Made by a program: the position numbers and the translations under genes
In this document: positions 1-10,527 of the stretch, piece by piece
Layout of the letters: every line of letters begins with the position of its first letter
Numbering within the stretch: the first letter of the stretch is position 1
Assembly (NCBI RefSeq): GCF_009712425.2
Contig: NZ_VCJR02000007.1
Coordinates: 27,691 to 91,690 of the forward strand
Reading direction: 5' to 3'
DNA: 64,000 nt
Source: Aquisalinus luteolus
GTDB lineage: Bacteria > Pseudomonadota > Alphaproteobacteria > Caulobacterales > Parvularculaceae
The notes under the pieces: model-generated
Databases searched by the model: none
What the model saw: only the letters and a program-made list of their open reading frames with translations
Told to the model about the DNA's origin: nothing

Positions 1-112
1 TGTTGTCTCTAACGGGATTATCACATCTCGCAATCCCGACGACATTCCCGCCTTCATCGAGAAAATCGTCGAAGAGGTGCGAGAAGGTGAACATGAACGC
101 AAGGTCGCGTGA
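1..112 (+). CDS. DJ-1/PfpI family protein, C-terminal fragment
   Basis: Only the last 36 codons are inside the window; the reading frame is open from base 2 and stops with TGA at 110-112. The peptide contains [19 protein letters not shown], which resembles the C-terminal strand and helix of PfpI/YhbO-type DJ-1 superfamily proteins, where a (V/I)TSRxPDDLPAF motif closes the domain. Members are class I glutamine-amidotransferase-like hydrolases linked to glyoxal stress or protein repair. The catalytic Cys and the nucleophile elbow lie outside the window, so activity cannot be judged. The family call rests on this short motif only. Confidence 0.6.
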   Translation, partial: VVSNGIITSRNPDDIPAFIEKIVEEVREGEHERKVA

Positions 113-164
113 CACCGGCCCTGTCATGACCGCTGTCAGTCACCTCTCCTGACACGGTTGCTGG

Positions 165-201
165 AACCCGCCTTCGGTCGTGACTGCCGGGGCGGGTTTC
201 G
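165..201 (+). terminator. Probable terminator of the DJ-1/PfpI gene
   Basis: AACCCGCC at 165-172 pairs perfectly with GGCGGGTT at 191-198, with further CGG/CCG pairing inside the loop, and the 3' arm runs into TTT. It lies about 50 bases after the stop codon of the preceding gene. The U-run is short, so the call is moderate. Confidence 0.45.
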
Positions 202-331
202 AGCATTTTCTGCAGGCAATCCGCATCATTTTGCGACGCAATAATTCAATGGTAACCTGCTGAAGAGTATGGAAGACTTGGAAAAGCGCACGGGATTGTG
301 GCGCTGACAGTATCTGGGGGCGTTTTACGGC

Positions 332-3300
332 ATGGCTATTCAGGCAGCGATCTATCACCTGACCCACTATATTTACGACCGGCCCGTCAGCCTCGGGCCG
401 CAGATCATCCGCCTGCGCCCAGCGGCGCACTCGCGCACGAAAGTGCTCAGCCACTCGCTGAAGGTCTCGCCCTCCAACCACTTCGTGAATACCCAGCAGG
501 ATGCCTACGGAAATTTCCAGTCCCGCTTCGTGTTCCCAGACCCGGTTCGCGAACTGAAGATCGAAGTCGACCTCGTTGCCGACATGACGGTCTACAACCC
601 GTTCGATTTCTTCGTTGAATCGGCAGCCGAGGAATGGCCGTTCGACTATGACGAGGCAATCCGCGAGGACCTGTCGATCTACACGACGCCGGAACCAGCC
701 GGGCCCGAGCTTCAGTCCTTCCTCGCCGGTGTCGACCGCACGCCGACCCGCACCATCGATTTCGTCGTCGAGCTGAACGCCCGCATCCAGCGCGAGATCG
801 GCTATGTCATCCGCATGGAGCCGGGCGTGCAGACCCCGGAAGAGACGCTGAAATCGGCCAAAGGCTCCTGCCGCGATTCCAGCTGGTTGCTGGTCCAGGC
901 GCTGCGCCATCTTGGTCTCGCCGCCCGTTTCGTCTCCGGCTACCTCATCCAGCTGAAGCCGGACCTGAAGGCCCTCGACGGGCCATCGGGCACCGAGGTC
1001 GACTTCACCGACCTTCATGCCTGGGCCGAGGTCTACCTGCCAGGCGCGGGCTGGGTCGGCCTCGACCCGACATCAGGCTTGCTGACCGGCGAAAGCCACA
1101 TCCCCCTCGCCGCAACCCCGCATTATCGCAACGCCGCGCCGATCTCCGGCACCATCGGCACCAAGGCCGAGGTCGATTTCAAATACGACATGAAGGTGAC
1201 CCGCGTTGCCGAGCATCCGCGCATCACCAAGCCGTTCTCCGACGACAGCTGGGACGATCTCGACGCCCTCGGCCAGAAGGTCGACGCAATTCTGAAAGAA
1301 CAGGATGTCCGCCTGACCATGGGCGGCGAGCCGACCTTCGTCTCCATCGATGATTTCGAGAGCGCGGAATGGAACACCGCCGCCGTCGGCCCAACCAAGC
1401 GGGCCAAGGCCGATGTGCTGATCCGCCGCCTGCGCGACCGCTTCGCGCCCAGCGGCTTCATTCATTACGGTCAGGGCAAATGGTATCCGGGCGAAACCCT
1501 GCCACGCTGGACTTTCTCTCTCTACTGGCGTCATGACGGCGAACCGCTGTGGCAGAACACCGACCTAATCGCCGAAGAAAAGAAAAGCGACCAGAAAGAT
1601 AACAGGACGCATACGGAACAGGAGGCAGGCGCCCTCCTCTCTGCCGTCGCCGATGAGCTCGACCTCGACCGCGATTATGTCAGGCCCGCCTATGAGGACC
1701 CGGCAGAATGGCTGCTGCGCGAAGCAAAGCTGCCGAACAATGTCGACCCGTCCAATTCAAAGCTCGCCGATGCCGAAGAGCGCTCGCGCATGGCGAAGGT
1801 CTTCGAGCGCGGGCTGACCGAGCCTGTCGGCTATGTCCTGCCGGTGCAGCGCTGGAACACGCGTGCCAACGGGCTGAGCTGGCTTTCGGAAGTCTGGCAG
1901 ACGCGCCGTGGACGGATCTATCTCGTTCCCGGCGACTCCGCTGCGGGTTACCGCCTGCCGCTGGGCACCCTGCCCTATATCTCCAAGGCCGAATATCCAT
2001 ACGTTGTCGAGGAAGACCCCTCGGTCGAGCGCGAGCCGTTGAAAAAGCCCGAGCGCAAGCCGAACCCCGGCGAGATCAGCGCCGATGCCCGCGAACAGGC
2101 AATCGCCTCCTTCCAGCGATCCGAGCCGACCCGACAGGTCCCGCAACAGGTCAGCGAGATCGAGGGCCGTGTCCGCACAGCCTTGTCTGTCGAGGTGCGG
2201 GAGGGCCGTCTGTGCGTGTTCCTGCCGCCCGTCGAACGGCTTGAGGATTATCTTGACCTGCTCGATGCCGTCGAGAATGCCGCGATCAAGACCGGGCTTC
2301 CCGTCCAGATCGAAGGCTATCCGCCGCCCCACGATCCGCGGCTGAACGTGATCCGCGTTGCGCCCGACCCCGGCGTGATCGAGGTCAACATCCACCCCGC
2401 CGCCAGCTGGCAGGAATGCGTGGAGACGACCAACACGGTCTATGAGGAAGCGCGCCAGAGCCGTCTGGGGGCTGACAAGTTCATGATCGATGGCCGCCAT
2501 ACCGGCACGGGCGGCGGCAACCATGTCGTCGTCGGCGGGGCGACACCGAACGACTCGCCCTTCCTGCGTCGCCCCGACCTCTTGAAGAGCCTCGTCCTCT
2601 ACTGGCAGCGCCACCCGTCGCTGTCCTACATGTTCTCCGGCATGTTCATCGGCCCGACCAGCCAGGCACCGCGCATCGACGAGGCCCGCCATGACGGGAT
2701 GTACGAACTGGAAATCGCGCTCGCCCAGGTGCCGAAACCGGGCGAAGGTGACGCGCCCCTGCCCTGGCTCGTCGACCGCCTGTTCCGCAACTTGCTGGTT
2801 GATGTCACCGGCAACACCCACCGCTCGGAAATCTGCATCGACAAGCTGTTCAACCCGGACTCGCCGACTGGCCGTCTCGGTCTTGTCGAGTTCCGCGGCT
2901 TCGAGATGCCGCCAGACCCGCGTATGTCGCTCGCCCAGCAATTGTTGATCCGTGCCCTGATCGCCCGCATGTGGAAGGAGCCGGTTACCGGCAAGTTCAC
3001 CCGCTGGGGCACGCAGCTGCACGACAAGTTCATGCTGCCGCATTATGTCTGGGCCGACTTCATGGAAGTGCTGGGCGACCTGCGCGAGCATGGCTTCGAC
3101 CTGAAACCAGAATGGTTCGAGGCGCAGCTGGAGTTCCGCTTCCCGTTTTGTGGCGAGACCAGCTACTCCGGCGTCAAGCTGGAGCTGCGCCAGGCGCTGG
3201 AGCCATGGCACGTCATGGGCGAGGAAGGCGCGATCGGCGGCACCGTCCGCTTCGTCGATTCCTCCGTCGAACGCCTGCAGGTGAAGACGCAAGGCCTGAA

Positions 3301-3688
3301 CCCCGACCGCCACGTCATCGCCTGCAATGGCCGCCCTGTCCCGATGAAACGGACCGAGACCGCCGATGTCGCCGTTGGCGGCGTGCGCTTCAAGGCATGG
3401 CAGCCGCGCTCCGGCCTGCACCCCATGGTGCCGGTCAACGCGCCGCTGGTCTTCGATGTCTATGACACATGGTCGGGCCGCGCGATCGGCGGCTGCGTCT
3501 ATCACGTTGCCCACCCGGGCGGGCGCAATTACGACACCTTCCCGGTCAACACCAACGAAGCCGAGGCCCGCCGCCTTGCCCGGTTCGAGGCCCATGGTCA
3601 CCAGCCATCGGGCTATCAGCTGCGAGAGGAAAACCCGGCACCGGATTTCCCCTATACGCTCGACCTGCGCCGCCCGGCTGGCCTCTAG
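332..3688 (+). CDS. Transglutaminase-like / DUF2126 protein
   Basis: A 1118-residue two-part protein. Residues about 5-260 form a bacterial transglutaminase N-terminal domain and a transglutaminase-like cysteine peptidase core, with Cys180 (GSCRDSS), His229 (LHAWAE) and Asp245 (LDPTSG) in the expected order. The remainder is the large DUF2126 region, including GGNHVVVGG near residue 730. There is no signal peptide, so it is probably cytoplasmic. It is followed after 50 bases by the ATP-grasp/alpha-E gene and then a second transglutaminase. This neighbourhood is known from comparative genomics and was proposed to make and cleave or transfer a peptide or isopeptide; the substrate is unknown. 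The ATG at 332 is kept because the domain starts at once, although its ribosome-binding site is weak. Confidence 0.9.
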   Translation: MAIQAAIYHLTHYIYDRPVSLGPQIIRLRPAAHSRTKVLSHSLKVSPSNHFVNTQQDAYGNFQSRFVFPDPVRELKIEVDLVADMTVYNPFDFFVESAAEEWPFDYDEAIREDLSIYTTPEPAGPELQSFLAGVDRTPTRTIDFVVELNARIQREIGYVIRMEPGVQTPEETLKSAKGSCRDSSWLLVQALRHLGLAARFVSGYLIQLKPDLKALDGPSGTEVDFTDLHAWAEVYLPGAGWVGLDPTSGLLTGESHIPLAATPHYRNAAPISGTIGTKAEVDFKYDMKVTRVAEHPRITKPFSDDSWDDLDALGQKVDAILKEQDVRLTMGGEPTFVSIDDFESAEWNTAAVGPTKRAKADVLIRRLRDRFAPSGFIHYGQGKWYPGETLPRWTFSLYWRHDGEPLWQNTDLIAEEKKSDQKDNRTHTEQEAGALLSAVADELDLDRDYVRPAYEDPAEWLLREAKLPNNVDPSNSKLADAEERSRMAKVFERGLTEPVGYVLPVQRWNTRANGLSWLSEVWQTRRGRIYLVPGDSAAGYRLPLGTLPYISKAEYPYVVEEDPSVEREPLKKPERKPNPGEISADAREQAIASFQRSEPTRQVPQQVSEIEGRVRTALSVEVREGRLCVFLPPVERLEDYLDLLDAVENAAIKTGLPVQIEGYPPPHDPRLNVIRVAPDPGVIEVNIHPAASWQECVETTNTVYEEARQSRLGADKFMIDGRHTGTGGGNHVVVGGATPNDSPFLRRPDLLKSLVLYWQRHPSLSYMFSGMFIGPTSQAPRIDEARHDGMYELEIALAQVPKPGEGDAPLPWLVDRLFRNLLVDVTGNTHRSEICIDKLFNPDSPTGRLGLVEFRGFEMPPDPRMSLAQQLLIRALIARMWKEPVTGKFTRWGTQLHDKFMLPHYVWADFMEVLGDLREHGFDLKPEWFEAQLEFRFPFCGETSYSGVKLELRQALEPWHVMGEEGAIGGTVRFVDSSVERLQVKTQGLNPDRHVIACNGRPVPMKRTETADVAVGGVRFKAWQPRSGLHPMVPVNAPLVFDVYDTWSGRAIGGCVYHVAHPGGRNYDTFPVNTNEAEARRLARFEAHGHQPSGYQLREENPAPDFPYTLDLRRPAGL

Positions 3689-3738
3689 ACATGTAATCGG
3701 TCTATGCATCTGGCAGGGAAATCTGACAGATTGACACG

Positions 3739-6123
3739 ATGCTGACGGTTAACGACGACCATATCCCCCTGTTGAAGGGCTACAGGCCGCTTGAGGGCGC
3801 CGCCGACGAGATGGTCGACGAGACGGGCGCACTCAGGCCCGTCTGGCAGCGCTTCATGAAGGAGATCGGCCGCCTCGGCCCCGAGGAAATCGCCGCCCGC
3901 GCCCGCCGCGCCGACCAGTATCTGAATGATGCAGGCGTCTATTACCGCTTCTATGATCAGGCCGGCAGCCGCGAGCGCGACTGGCCACTGGCCCATTTAC
4001 CGCTGCTGATCGACGAGGCCGAATGGCGCACCATCGCCGACGGCCTGTGCCAGCGCGCCGACCTCTTGGAACAGGTCGTCGCCGACATTTACGGCCCCAA
4101 CCTGCTGGTCGAACAGCGCCTGCTTCCGCCTGAACTGATTGCCGCGAACCCGGAATATCTCCGCCCCCTCGCCGGTCATATCCCGCCCGGCGGCAATTTC
4201 CTGCATTTCTGCGCGTTCGAGCTTGGCCGTGGCCCCGACGGGCGCTGGTGGGTATTGTCCGACCGCGCGCAGGCCCCCTCCGGTATCGGCTTTGCGCTGG
4301 AAAACCGCGTTGCCACGACCAAGGCTTTCTCAGACATCTACAACCGCCTGCATGTCCACCGCCTCGCGGGCTTCCACCGCCGCTTCCGCGATGCACTGAT
4401 CCAGTTGGCCGGCAGCCAGGACCTGACCGCGATCCTAACCCCTGGGCCATTCAATGAAACCTATTACGAGCAGGCCTATATCGCCCGCTATCTCGGCATT
4501 TCACTACTCGAGGGCGAAGACCTCATCGTCACCGACGGGCAGGTAAAGGTTCGCACCGTGTCCGGCCTGCAGCCGGTCAACGTACTCTGGCGGCGACTGG
4601 ATGCCGGCTTCGCCGACCCGCTGGAGCTGGACCAGGACTCCCAGATCGGCACGCCGGGCCTTGTCGAGGCCGTGCGCAACCGCTCCGTACACGTAGTCAA
4701 TTCGCTTGGCTCGGGTGTTCTGGAAATGCGCGCCCTCCTCGCCTTCCTGCCCCGCATCGCCCGCGCGCTCACCGGCCAGCCGCTGAAGCTGCCCTCCATC
4801 GCCACATGGTGGTGCGGACAGGACGCAGAGCGGGAGCATGTGCTGGAGCACTTCGACAGGATGATGATCGGCCCGGCCCTCTCGGCCCGCATGCCGTTCG
4901 AGGATCTCGACAATACCATCCTCGGCGGCCTCCTCGCCGACACCGACAAGTCGAAGTGGCAGGAGAAACTGCAAAAAAATGGCCCCGGCTACGTCGGCCA
5001 GGAATCCGTACGACTTTCAACGGCGCCCGTCTTCACCGATGGAAAGCTCGAACCACGACCCGTCACCCTGCGCGTCTTCCTAGCCCGCACCCCCAATGGC
5101 TGGGCGGTTATGCATGGCGGCTTTGCCCGCATCGGCCAGTCGCTTGATGCCAGCGCCATCGCCATGCAGCGCGGCGGCCGCGCTGCCGATGTCTGGGTCG
5201 TGAGCGATAATCCCGTGCCGCAGGAAACCCTGCTGGAAAGCGGCGAGACAGGATTCGTGCGCCGCCTGCCCGGTACCTTGCCCAGTCAGGCGGCAGAGAA
5301 TCTGACCTGGCTCGGTCGGTACACGGAACGCCTTGAGGGTACCACCCGCACGCTGCGCGCATGGCATGTCCGCCTTGCCGAGCGCGAGGACCCTGATGCG
5401 CCACTTCTCGCCCTTGTGCGCGACCACCTCGCCACGCTGGAGGTCGATGTCGCCGAGCCGGTACCCGCGCGCCTCGCCGACTATATCGACCGCGCCGTCA
5501 TCACCGCCGGCAATATCCGCTCGCGCTTCTCGCCCGATGGCTGGCTCGCCCTGCGCGACCTGTCCAAGACCATCCATCAGCTATCGGCCAGGGTCGAGCC
5601 CGGCGATGACGCGACCCGCGCCATGACCGTTGTCCTGCGCAAGCTTGCCGGTTTCTCCGGCCTCGTGCACGAGAACATGTACCGCTTCACCGGCTGGCGC
5701 TTCCTCGAGATCGGCAGGCGGCTGGAACGGGCGATCCACATGACCCGCACCCTCGCGCTCTTCACGCAGGACGATGTGCCCGTCGGCGCGTGGGACATGC
5801 TGCTGGAGATCGCTGACTCCACCATGACCCATCGTCGACAATATGAATCGCAGCTCAACCGCCTGACGCTGATTGACCTGCTCGCGCTCGACCCGAACAA
5901 TCCGCGCTCGGTCATGTTCCAGCTCGACGCCCTGCGCACGGAGATCGCCGCCCTGCCCGTCCCCGCCGATGCAGACCGCCACCACCGCCTGCAGCGTCAG
6001 GTTCTAAAGCTGCACACGGACCTTCAGGTGCTGGAACCCGGCGACGTCACAGGCGAGTTTCTCGGCACCCTTCAGGACGGGATAGAGGCGCTCTATGACA
6101 GCCTCTCCCAGACCTATTACTGA
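3739..6123 (+). CDS. Circularly permuted ATP-grasp fused to alpha-E domain
   Basis: 794 residues. About residues 1-480 resemble the circularly permuted ATP-grasp family (CP_ATPgrasp), with the typical segments YYRFYDQAG, ENRVATTKAFSD and PNVLWRR-like VNVLWRRLDAGF. From about residue 510 to the end is an all-helical alpha-E (DUF403) domain, starting with ENLTWLGRYTERLEG. In many genomes these are two adjacent genes; here they are one chain. ATP-grasp enzymes activate carboxylates for C-N ligation, so the protein probably forms an amide bond in the pathway shared with the flanking transglutaminases. It is cytoplasmic by sequence. The downstream gene starts 9 bases after the stop, which implies one transcript. 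Confidence 0.9.
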   Translation: MLTVNDDHIPLLKGYRPLEGAADEMVDETGALRPVWQRFMKEIGRLGPEEIAARARRADQYLNDAGVYYRFYDQAGSRERDWPLAHLPLLIDEAEWRTIADGLCQRADLLEQVVADIYGPNLLVEQRLLPPELIAANPEYLRPLAGHIPPGGNFLHFCAFELGRGPDGRWWVLSDRAQAPSGIGFALENRVATTKAFSDIYNRLHVHRLAGFHRRFRDALIQLAGSQDLTAILTPGPFNETYYEQAYIARYLGISLLEGEDLIVTDGQVKVRTVSGLQPVNVLWRRLDAGFADPLELDQDSQIGTPGLVEAVRNRSVHVVNSLGSGVLEMRALLAFLPRIARALTGQPLKLPSIATWWCGQDAEREHVLEHFDRMMIGPALSARMPFEDLDNTILGGLLADTDKSKWQEKLQKNGPGYVGQESVRLSTAPVFTDGKLEPRPVTLRVFLARTPNGWAVMHGGFARIGQSLDASAIAMQRGGRAADVWVVSDNPVPQETLLESGETGFVRRLPGTLPSQAAENLTWLGRYTERLEGTTRTLRAWHVRLAEREDPDAPLLALVRDHLATLEVDVAEPVPARLADYIDRAVITAGNIRSRFSPDGWLALRDLSKTIHQLSARVEPGDDATRAMTVVLRKLAGFSGLVHENMYRFTGWRFLEIGRRLERAIHMTRTLALFTQDDVPVGAWDMLLEIADSTMTHRRQYESQLNRLTLIDLLALDPNNPRSVMFQLDALRTEIAALPVPADADRHHRLQRQVLKLHTDLQVLEPGDVTGEFLGTLQDGIEALYDSLSQTYY

Positions 6124-6132
6124 GGGCGCGCG

Positions 6133-7017
6133 ATGCTGTACGATATCAGGCTGAAACTCTCCTATCGCTATCAGGGCCTTGTCGGGGGCAGCCGCCATCA
6201 ACTGCGCGTCGCCCCGCCCTCGATCGAGGGTGTGCAGAGGGTTTTCTCGCAATCCCTGTCGATAGACCCATGGCCCACCGAGCAATCGGGCTTTACCGAC
6301 TTTTTCGGCAATGCCGTCACGGCCTTCGCCAATCGTGACCCGCACGACCGACTCGACGTAACGATGGAGACCCGGGTCGAAGTTACGAGGCCCGAACCCT
6401 CCCTCGACGTCTCGGCTGATCTTGACGGTCTCGCTGCCGATATCGCCGCCAGCCACTCCCTCGCCCCGCAAAGCCCCCACCATTTCCTGCATCAGGGCAA
6501 TTATACACCGCAGACGGAGGAGATGACGGCCTATGCCCGTGAGTGTACACAGGACAGCCCGTCCGTCCTCGCCCTCGCCGACCGGCTCTGCCGCCGTATC
6601 AAGGACGAGTTCCATTATGACGGCACGGCGACCACCGTCACCACAACGGCCGCCGAAGCCTTCGCAGGCAAGAGCGGCGTCTGCCAGGATTTCAGCCATG
6701 TGATGATCGCGGCCCTGCTTGGACTCGGCGTACCCGCCGGCTATGTCTCCGGCTGCCTCAGGACCGAACCGCCGGAGGGCGAGGAGCGACTGGAGGGCGC
6801 CGACGCCATGCATGCCTGGGTCAAGGTCTGGTGCGGGCGCGAAAGCGGCTGGCAGGAATTCGACCCCACCAACGGCATCCCGGCGTCAAGCGATCACATC
6901 ACCATCGGCCATGGCCGCGATTATGCGGACGTCACCCCGATCCTCGGCATGCTGAAAACCGCAGGCGAGCAAAGTGCCGCCCAGGCCGTCGACGTGATCC
7001 CGGTGAAATCATCCTGA
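6133..7017 (+). CDS. Transglutaminase family protein
   Basis: 294 residues with a transglutaminase N-terminal beta domain (about 1-80) and a papain-like transglutaminase core. The triad is Cys184 (GVCQDFSH), His227 (MHAWVKVW) and Asp244 (FDPTNG), all intact. There is no export signal. It is the last gene of the three-gene operon with the DUF2126 protein and the ATP-grasp/alpha-E fusion. The two transglutaminases in one operon are presumably not redundant: the larger carries DUF2126, while this one is the minimal form. Whether it acts as a peptidase, an amidase or a true transglutaminase cannot be told from sequence. Confidence 0.9.
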   Translation: MLYDIRLKLSYRYQGLVGGSRHQLRVAPPSIEGVQRVFSQSLSIDPWPTEQSGFTDFFGNAVTAFANRDPHDRLDVTMETRVEVTRPEPSLDVSADLDGLAADIAASHSLAPQSPHHFLHQGNYTPQTEEMTAYARECTQDSPSVLALADRLCRRIKDEFHYDGTATTVTTTAAEAFAGKSGVCQDFSHVMIAALLGLGVPAGYVSGCLRTEPPEGEERLEGADAMHAWVKVWCGRESGWQEFDPTNGIPASSDHITIGHGRDYADVTPILGMLKTAGEQSAAQAVDVIPVKSS

Positions 7018-7030
7018 AGACGGATCATGT

Positions 7031-7094
7031 AAAACCGGGACCGCCTCAATGCGGCCCCGGCTAAAGGTAGGCTGTTGATAAAGGCGCCTACCTT
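7031..7094 (-). terminator. Terminator hairpins between convergent operons
   Basis: Read on the minus strand, CCGGG-x-GCGG pairs with CCGC-x-CCCGG (7035-7060, one internal mismatch) and is followed by TTTT (7031-7034), which fits termination of the GH43 genes. A second perfect 9-bp stem, AAGGTAGGC at 7064-7072 with GCCTACCTT at 7086-7094, overlaps the GH43 stop codon. The pair may also slow the converging plus-strand transcript. Confidence 0.6.
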
Positions 7095-8727
7095 ATGGCA
7101 GCGCCTTGTAAACGAAGTCCGTATACAGCACGTCCCCTGATGCGCCTGCAGAGAAGAAGGCAGGACGCAGGCTGAGGAAGTCCCCGAAGACATTCTGGTG
7201 GAGACCGGAAGTCTCATAGCGCCACGGATGCCGCTGCCAGTCAGTGCCGTTGACGCTGTATTCCATCGTCACGATATGCCGGTCATTGGTCATGCGCATA
7301 TGCAGCCTGTCCGTGTCGACGGGAATGCGCAGCCATCCCTGATCCTGATTGTAATTATAGGTATAGACCTCGCCATTGCCGAAACCGAAGCCGACAAAGC
7401 CCTTGCCATTGTAGAACTGCAGCAAGCCGCCAATTGCCTCGCCACGAGGCTCGCAGATGATCGAGACCTGATAGGCATGATCGCCAGCCTTGCAGGCGAT
7501 GGGTGAACAGTTTTGCGGCCCCTCACCCTTAGCAGCAACAAGAAGACCGCCTTCCGTATACTGAAGCCTTCTGGCTTCATTCGCACCCGGCTCACAGAAA
7601 CTCCACTGGATGCCGAACTTGTTGGACGAGAAATCGTCCGACAGGGCGCGTCCTGCGGGGCCAGCCTTGCCACCCTTCGGCTTTGGCAATGGCTGTGACA
7701 GGTCACCGCCCAGCGCGCGGAACCAGCCATCTTCGGTCCATTCGATCGGGTCGAGCAATGTCTGCCGTCCCAGCGTGCGATAGCCGTTTTCATAGCCATG
7801 GTAGACCATCCACCAGTCACCACCCGGGCCTTCGACCACCGTCGCATGACCACGGGACCACCAGCGCTCGTCCGGGTCGCTGGTCCGCACAATCGGGTTG
7901 TACGGACATTGCTCCCACGGTCCGTGGATCGACTTCGACCGGGACACGACAACCATGTGGCCGGTCGGCGGACCGGCCGTGCCGCCGACGGCAGCGACGA
8001 GATAGAAATACTCCCCGCGCTTCATCAGCTTGGGGCCTTCGCCGGCATACATCTCGACTACCCAGTCATCCGGATACTGCCATAGTTCGAATGTCTGCTC
8101 CACGGGTCCTGCCGTCGCCAGGCCGTCATCGGTCAGTTCCACACGGCTGCCGGCATTCATGAACAGGTAGCGCTTGCCATCCTCGCCGACGACATGGCCG
8201 GGATCGATACGGTTCGGGATCCCGAGGTCGATGGGCTCGCTCCATGGCCCCTCGATATCGTCCGCATAGATAACCAGAATGCTCTGGCTGTTGTTCCTCA
8301 GTGCCGGGATGTAGATGAAATAGCGCCCGTCATGCTTGATCAGGTCCAGCGCCCAGACGGAGCCTACCGATTCAGGCAGAGCTGCCGTCACCGGCGTCCA
8401 GTTGACAAGATCCGTCGACTTCCAGATGACGATGCCGGGCACGGAATCGAACGACGAGAAAGACATGTAATAGACGTCGCCATCCTTCAGGATGGTCGGG
8501 TCCGGATGATCACCGGAGACGATCGGATTGAGGAACATGCCATTGCCCAGATCGGCGATGCGCTGTCCCTCGATACCTCGCCGCCATTGTGGCAGATTTT
8601 CAGGCGGGCACGGTGCAGGTGCGCTGCCATCCTGCGCTCTCGCCGTACCGCCAATGGCAAGGCTGCCAGCGCCGCCAAGCAGGGCGGATTTCATCAAGTC
8701 TCGTCTTGTGGTCACATCATTCTCCAA
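7093..8727 (-). CDS. Tat-exported GH43 glycoside hydrolase
   Basis: 544 residues. The N-terminus MENDVTTRRDLMKSALLGG is a twin-arginine signal ending near ARAQ (residue 32), so the folded enzyme is exported to the periplasm or beyond. The five-bladed GH43 catalytic domain covers about residues 65-350. Asp76 (HPDPT) is the likely general base, Asp175 (RIDPG) the pKa-modulating acid and Glu230 (GEGPKL) the general acid. A C-terminal concanavalin-like domain (about 370-540) is typical of beta-xylosidase or arinofuranosidase-type GH43. Substrate is probably xylan- or arabinan-derived oligosaccharide. It lies 54 bases downstream of a second GH43 gene on the same strand, so the two are likely co-transcribed. 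Subfamily cannot be fixed by eye. Confidence 0.88.
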   Translation of the reverse strand: MENDVTTRRDLMKSALLGGAGSLAIGGTARAQDGSAPAPCPPENLPQWRRGIEGQRIADLGNGMFLNPIVSGDHPDPTILKDGDVYYMSFSSFDSVPGIVIWKSTDLVNWTPVTAALPESVGSVWALDLIKHDGRYFIYIPALRNNSQSILVIYADDIEGPWSEPIDLGIPNRIDPGHVVGEDGKRYLFMNAGSRVELTDDGLATAGPVEQTFELWQYPDDWVVEMYAGEGPKLMKRGEYFYLVAAVGGTAGPPTGHMVVVSRSKSIHGPWEQCPYNPIVRTSDPDERWWSRGHATVVEGPGGDWWMVYHGYENGYRTLGRQTLLDPIEWTEDGWFRALGGDLSQPLPKPKGGKAGPAGRALSDDFSSNKFGIQWSFCEPGANEARRLQYTEGGLLVAAKGEGPQNCSPIACKAGDHAYQVSIICEPRGEAIGGLLQFYNGKGFVGFGFGNGEVYTYNYNQDQGWLRIPVDTDRLHMRMTNDRHIVTMEYSVNGTDWQRHPWRYETSGLHQNVFGDFLSLRPAFFSAGASGDVLYTDFVYKALP

Positions 8728-8781
8728 ACAAACTCTGTTTACCTGCCTCAGGCAATATCTGTCGCATTCTTGGCAAGCTTC

Positions 8782-10527
8782 CTACGGCGCGCGCTGGGTA
8801 TACATACCGGCAACAGCCCCGGTGAAGCCGCCTGCCTGTGCCGTAGTCAGGACTGAACTATCACCCGCGTCAAGCAGGTAGGCATAGTCTTCCCCGTTAC
8901 TTCTATAGGCAAAAGCGATCTCGCCTTTATCGATTTCCATGCGCAGCTGCCATGGCCCATCGCCAGACAGCGCGCTTTGTGCGAGAACTTCTCCCTCTGC
9001 TGGCTCGTCGGTGGAGCCGCGACGGCGAAGGACGATCGATCGCTCACCATTCTCTTCCACCACGATGCCGAAGGCGTAGTAATGGGCGCTGTTCTGTATG
9101 GCGAGCAGGCCCGCCTCGTCACCAGGCGTTTGCGACATCGCTGAAAGCTCCGTCTCGACAGTGGCTGTCATATGTTGCAGGCGGCGACCGATGAAGGAGG
9201 GTTGTGCTCCCGCGCCAACCCGTTCTGCGCGGGGCTCCAGTTTCAATTGCCCGTCTTCCATCTGCCACCACTCGGCCTTGGGGGTACGGATGAACAGCCA
9301 TTGCGGCGCGAGGCTGTCGCGATCGAACTCTTCCCGCACGGTAAAATTACCCGTCGTCGGCGGCGTTGCCACATCACCAGCAGGCAGGTCCGGCTTCTTG
9401 GCGACGGCAGGCACAGCCTCACCCGGCTCAAGTATGATCGGCCAGCCATCCTGCCAGGTGACGGGCAACAGGAATGTTTCCCGTCCGGTGTGGAAGCGTC
9501 CCGGATCCTGCGGCGGCACATCGAGATCGTAGACGCGCGTGGCAAGGAAAACTGCCCACCAGTTGCCATTCCCGTCATCGAAAATATCGGCATGGCCTGT
9601 GGCAGTAACGGGGTTGTCCCGATCATCCGGCAAGCCGAACTGGGTCAGCACAGGATTGCCCGGATAGGGCTCATAAGGGCCAAACACGTTATCAGAACGA
9701 TAGACAAGCTGGCCGTGATAATACCCGGTGCCCCCGCCCGGCGCGGAGAGAATGTAGCTCCCATCAACTTTGTAGATATGCGGCCCTTCGATATACTCCG
9801 TATGCCAAGGGGCTTCTGTGGCGCCATCAACCAGCATGACATCATCAGAAACCTGCTCGAAGGTTTCCGGATCGACCTCCATGACATACAGGGCTGAATG
9901 GGCATCGAACGACTTCTCGGGCGGAGTGCGCTGGTGCACGATGAACATCCTGCCGTCATCGTCGAAGAAAATGGACGGATCGATCCCTTCAAGATGAGGA
10001 AGCCACACAGGATCAGACCACGGTCCTGCCGGATCCTCGGCCGTCACGATGAAATTGCCACCACACGCGATGCAGGTGGTGGTCATGTAAAAGGTGCCGT
10101 CCTTGTGTTCGATCGTTGGCGCATAAATGCCGGTCTGCCCCAGATGAAGCCTGTCGAACGGCATCATGTCCGGCCTGTCGATGACATTGCCAAGCTGCGT
10201 CCAGTTGACGAGGTCCCGACTGTGATGAACCGGAACACCGGGGTAAAAGCCGAAAGTCGAGTTGACCATGTAGAAATCCGCGCCCACACGAACGACGCTG
10301 GGGTCAGGATAATACCCGGCCAGAATGGGATTCCTGTACTGATCATCGCCGATCGAACCGGCAAACTGCTCATCGGCACCCGTATATTCAAACCATGAGA
10401 AGTTCGCGGTTTCAGATACCGGTTCCGTTTCAACATCAGTTTCGACGTCAACGGTATTCCCACCTGATTGCCCGCAAGCGGTCAGACAGATTGCGACAAA
10501 CAATCCGGACAGAGTCTTCCTGTACAT
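8782..10527 (-). CDS. GH43 glycoside hydrolase lipoprotein
   Basis: 581 residues with a lipoprotein signal, lipobox LTAC (Cys18), followed by an acidic linker of repeated D/E-V-E-T (about residues 25-42). The GH43 propeller starts near residue 60; catalytic candidates are Asp75 (YYPDPS), Asp183 (GIDPS) and Glu247 (IEGPH). FYPGVPVHHSRDLVNW at about 94-109 is typical of GH43 beta-xylosidase/alpha-arabinofuranosidase relatives. A C-terminal beta-sandwich (about 390-580) follows. It is membrane-anchored, where the next enzyme is soluble and Tat-exported, suggesting sequential trimming of an imported oligosaccharide. A ribosome-binding site AGGGAA precedes the ATG. Promoter and control sites should lie in the 530-base gap to the divergent TonB-dependent receptor. 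Confidence 0.88.
   Translation of the reverse strand: MYRKTLSGLFVAICLTACGQSGGNTVDVETDVETEPVSETANFSWFEYTGADEQFAGSIGDDQYRNPILAGYYPDPSVVRVGADFYMVNSTFGFYPGVPVHHSRDLVNWTQLGNVIDRPDMMPFDRLHLGQTGIYAPTIEHKDGTFYMTTTCIACGGNFIVTAEDPAGPWSDPVWLPHLEGIDPSIFFDDDGRMFIVHQRTPPEKSFDAHSALYVMEVDPETFEQVSDDVMLVDGATEAPWHTEYIEGPHIYKVDGSYILSAPGGGTGYYHGQLVYRSDNVFGPYEPYPGNPVLTQFGLPDDRDNPVTATGHADIFDDGNGNWWAVFLATRVYDLDVPPQDPGRFHTGRETFLLPVTWQDGWPIILEPGEAVPAVAKKPDLPAGDVATPPTTGNFTVREEFDRDSLAPQWLFIRTPKAEWWQMEDGQLKLEPRAERVGAGAQPSFIGRRLQHMTATVETELSAMSQTPGDEAGLLAIQNSAHYYAFGIVVEENGERSIVLRRRGSTDEPAEGEVLAQSALSGDGPWQLRMEIDKGEIAFAYRSNGEDYAYLLDAGDSSVLTTAQAGGFTGAVAGMYTQRAP

Noticed and set aside
1757..3709. 650-codon open frame on the minus strand
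   Set aside because: It lies wholly opposite the DUF2126-transglutaminase gene, whose domains and triad are clear; long antisense frames are expected at this GC content.
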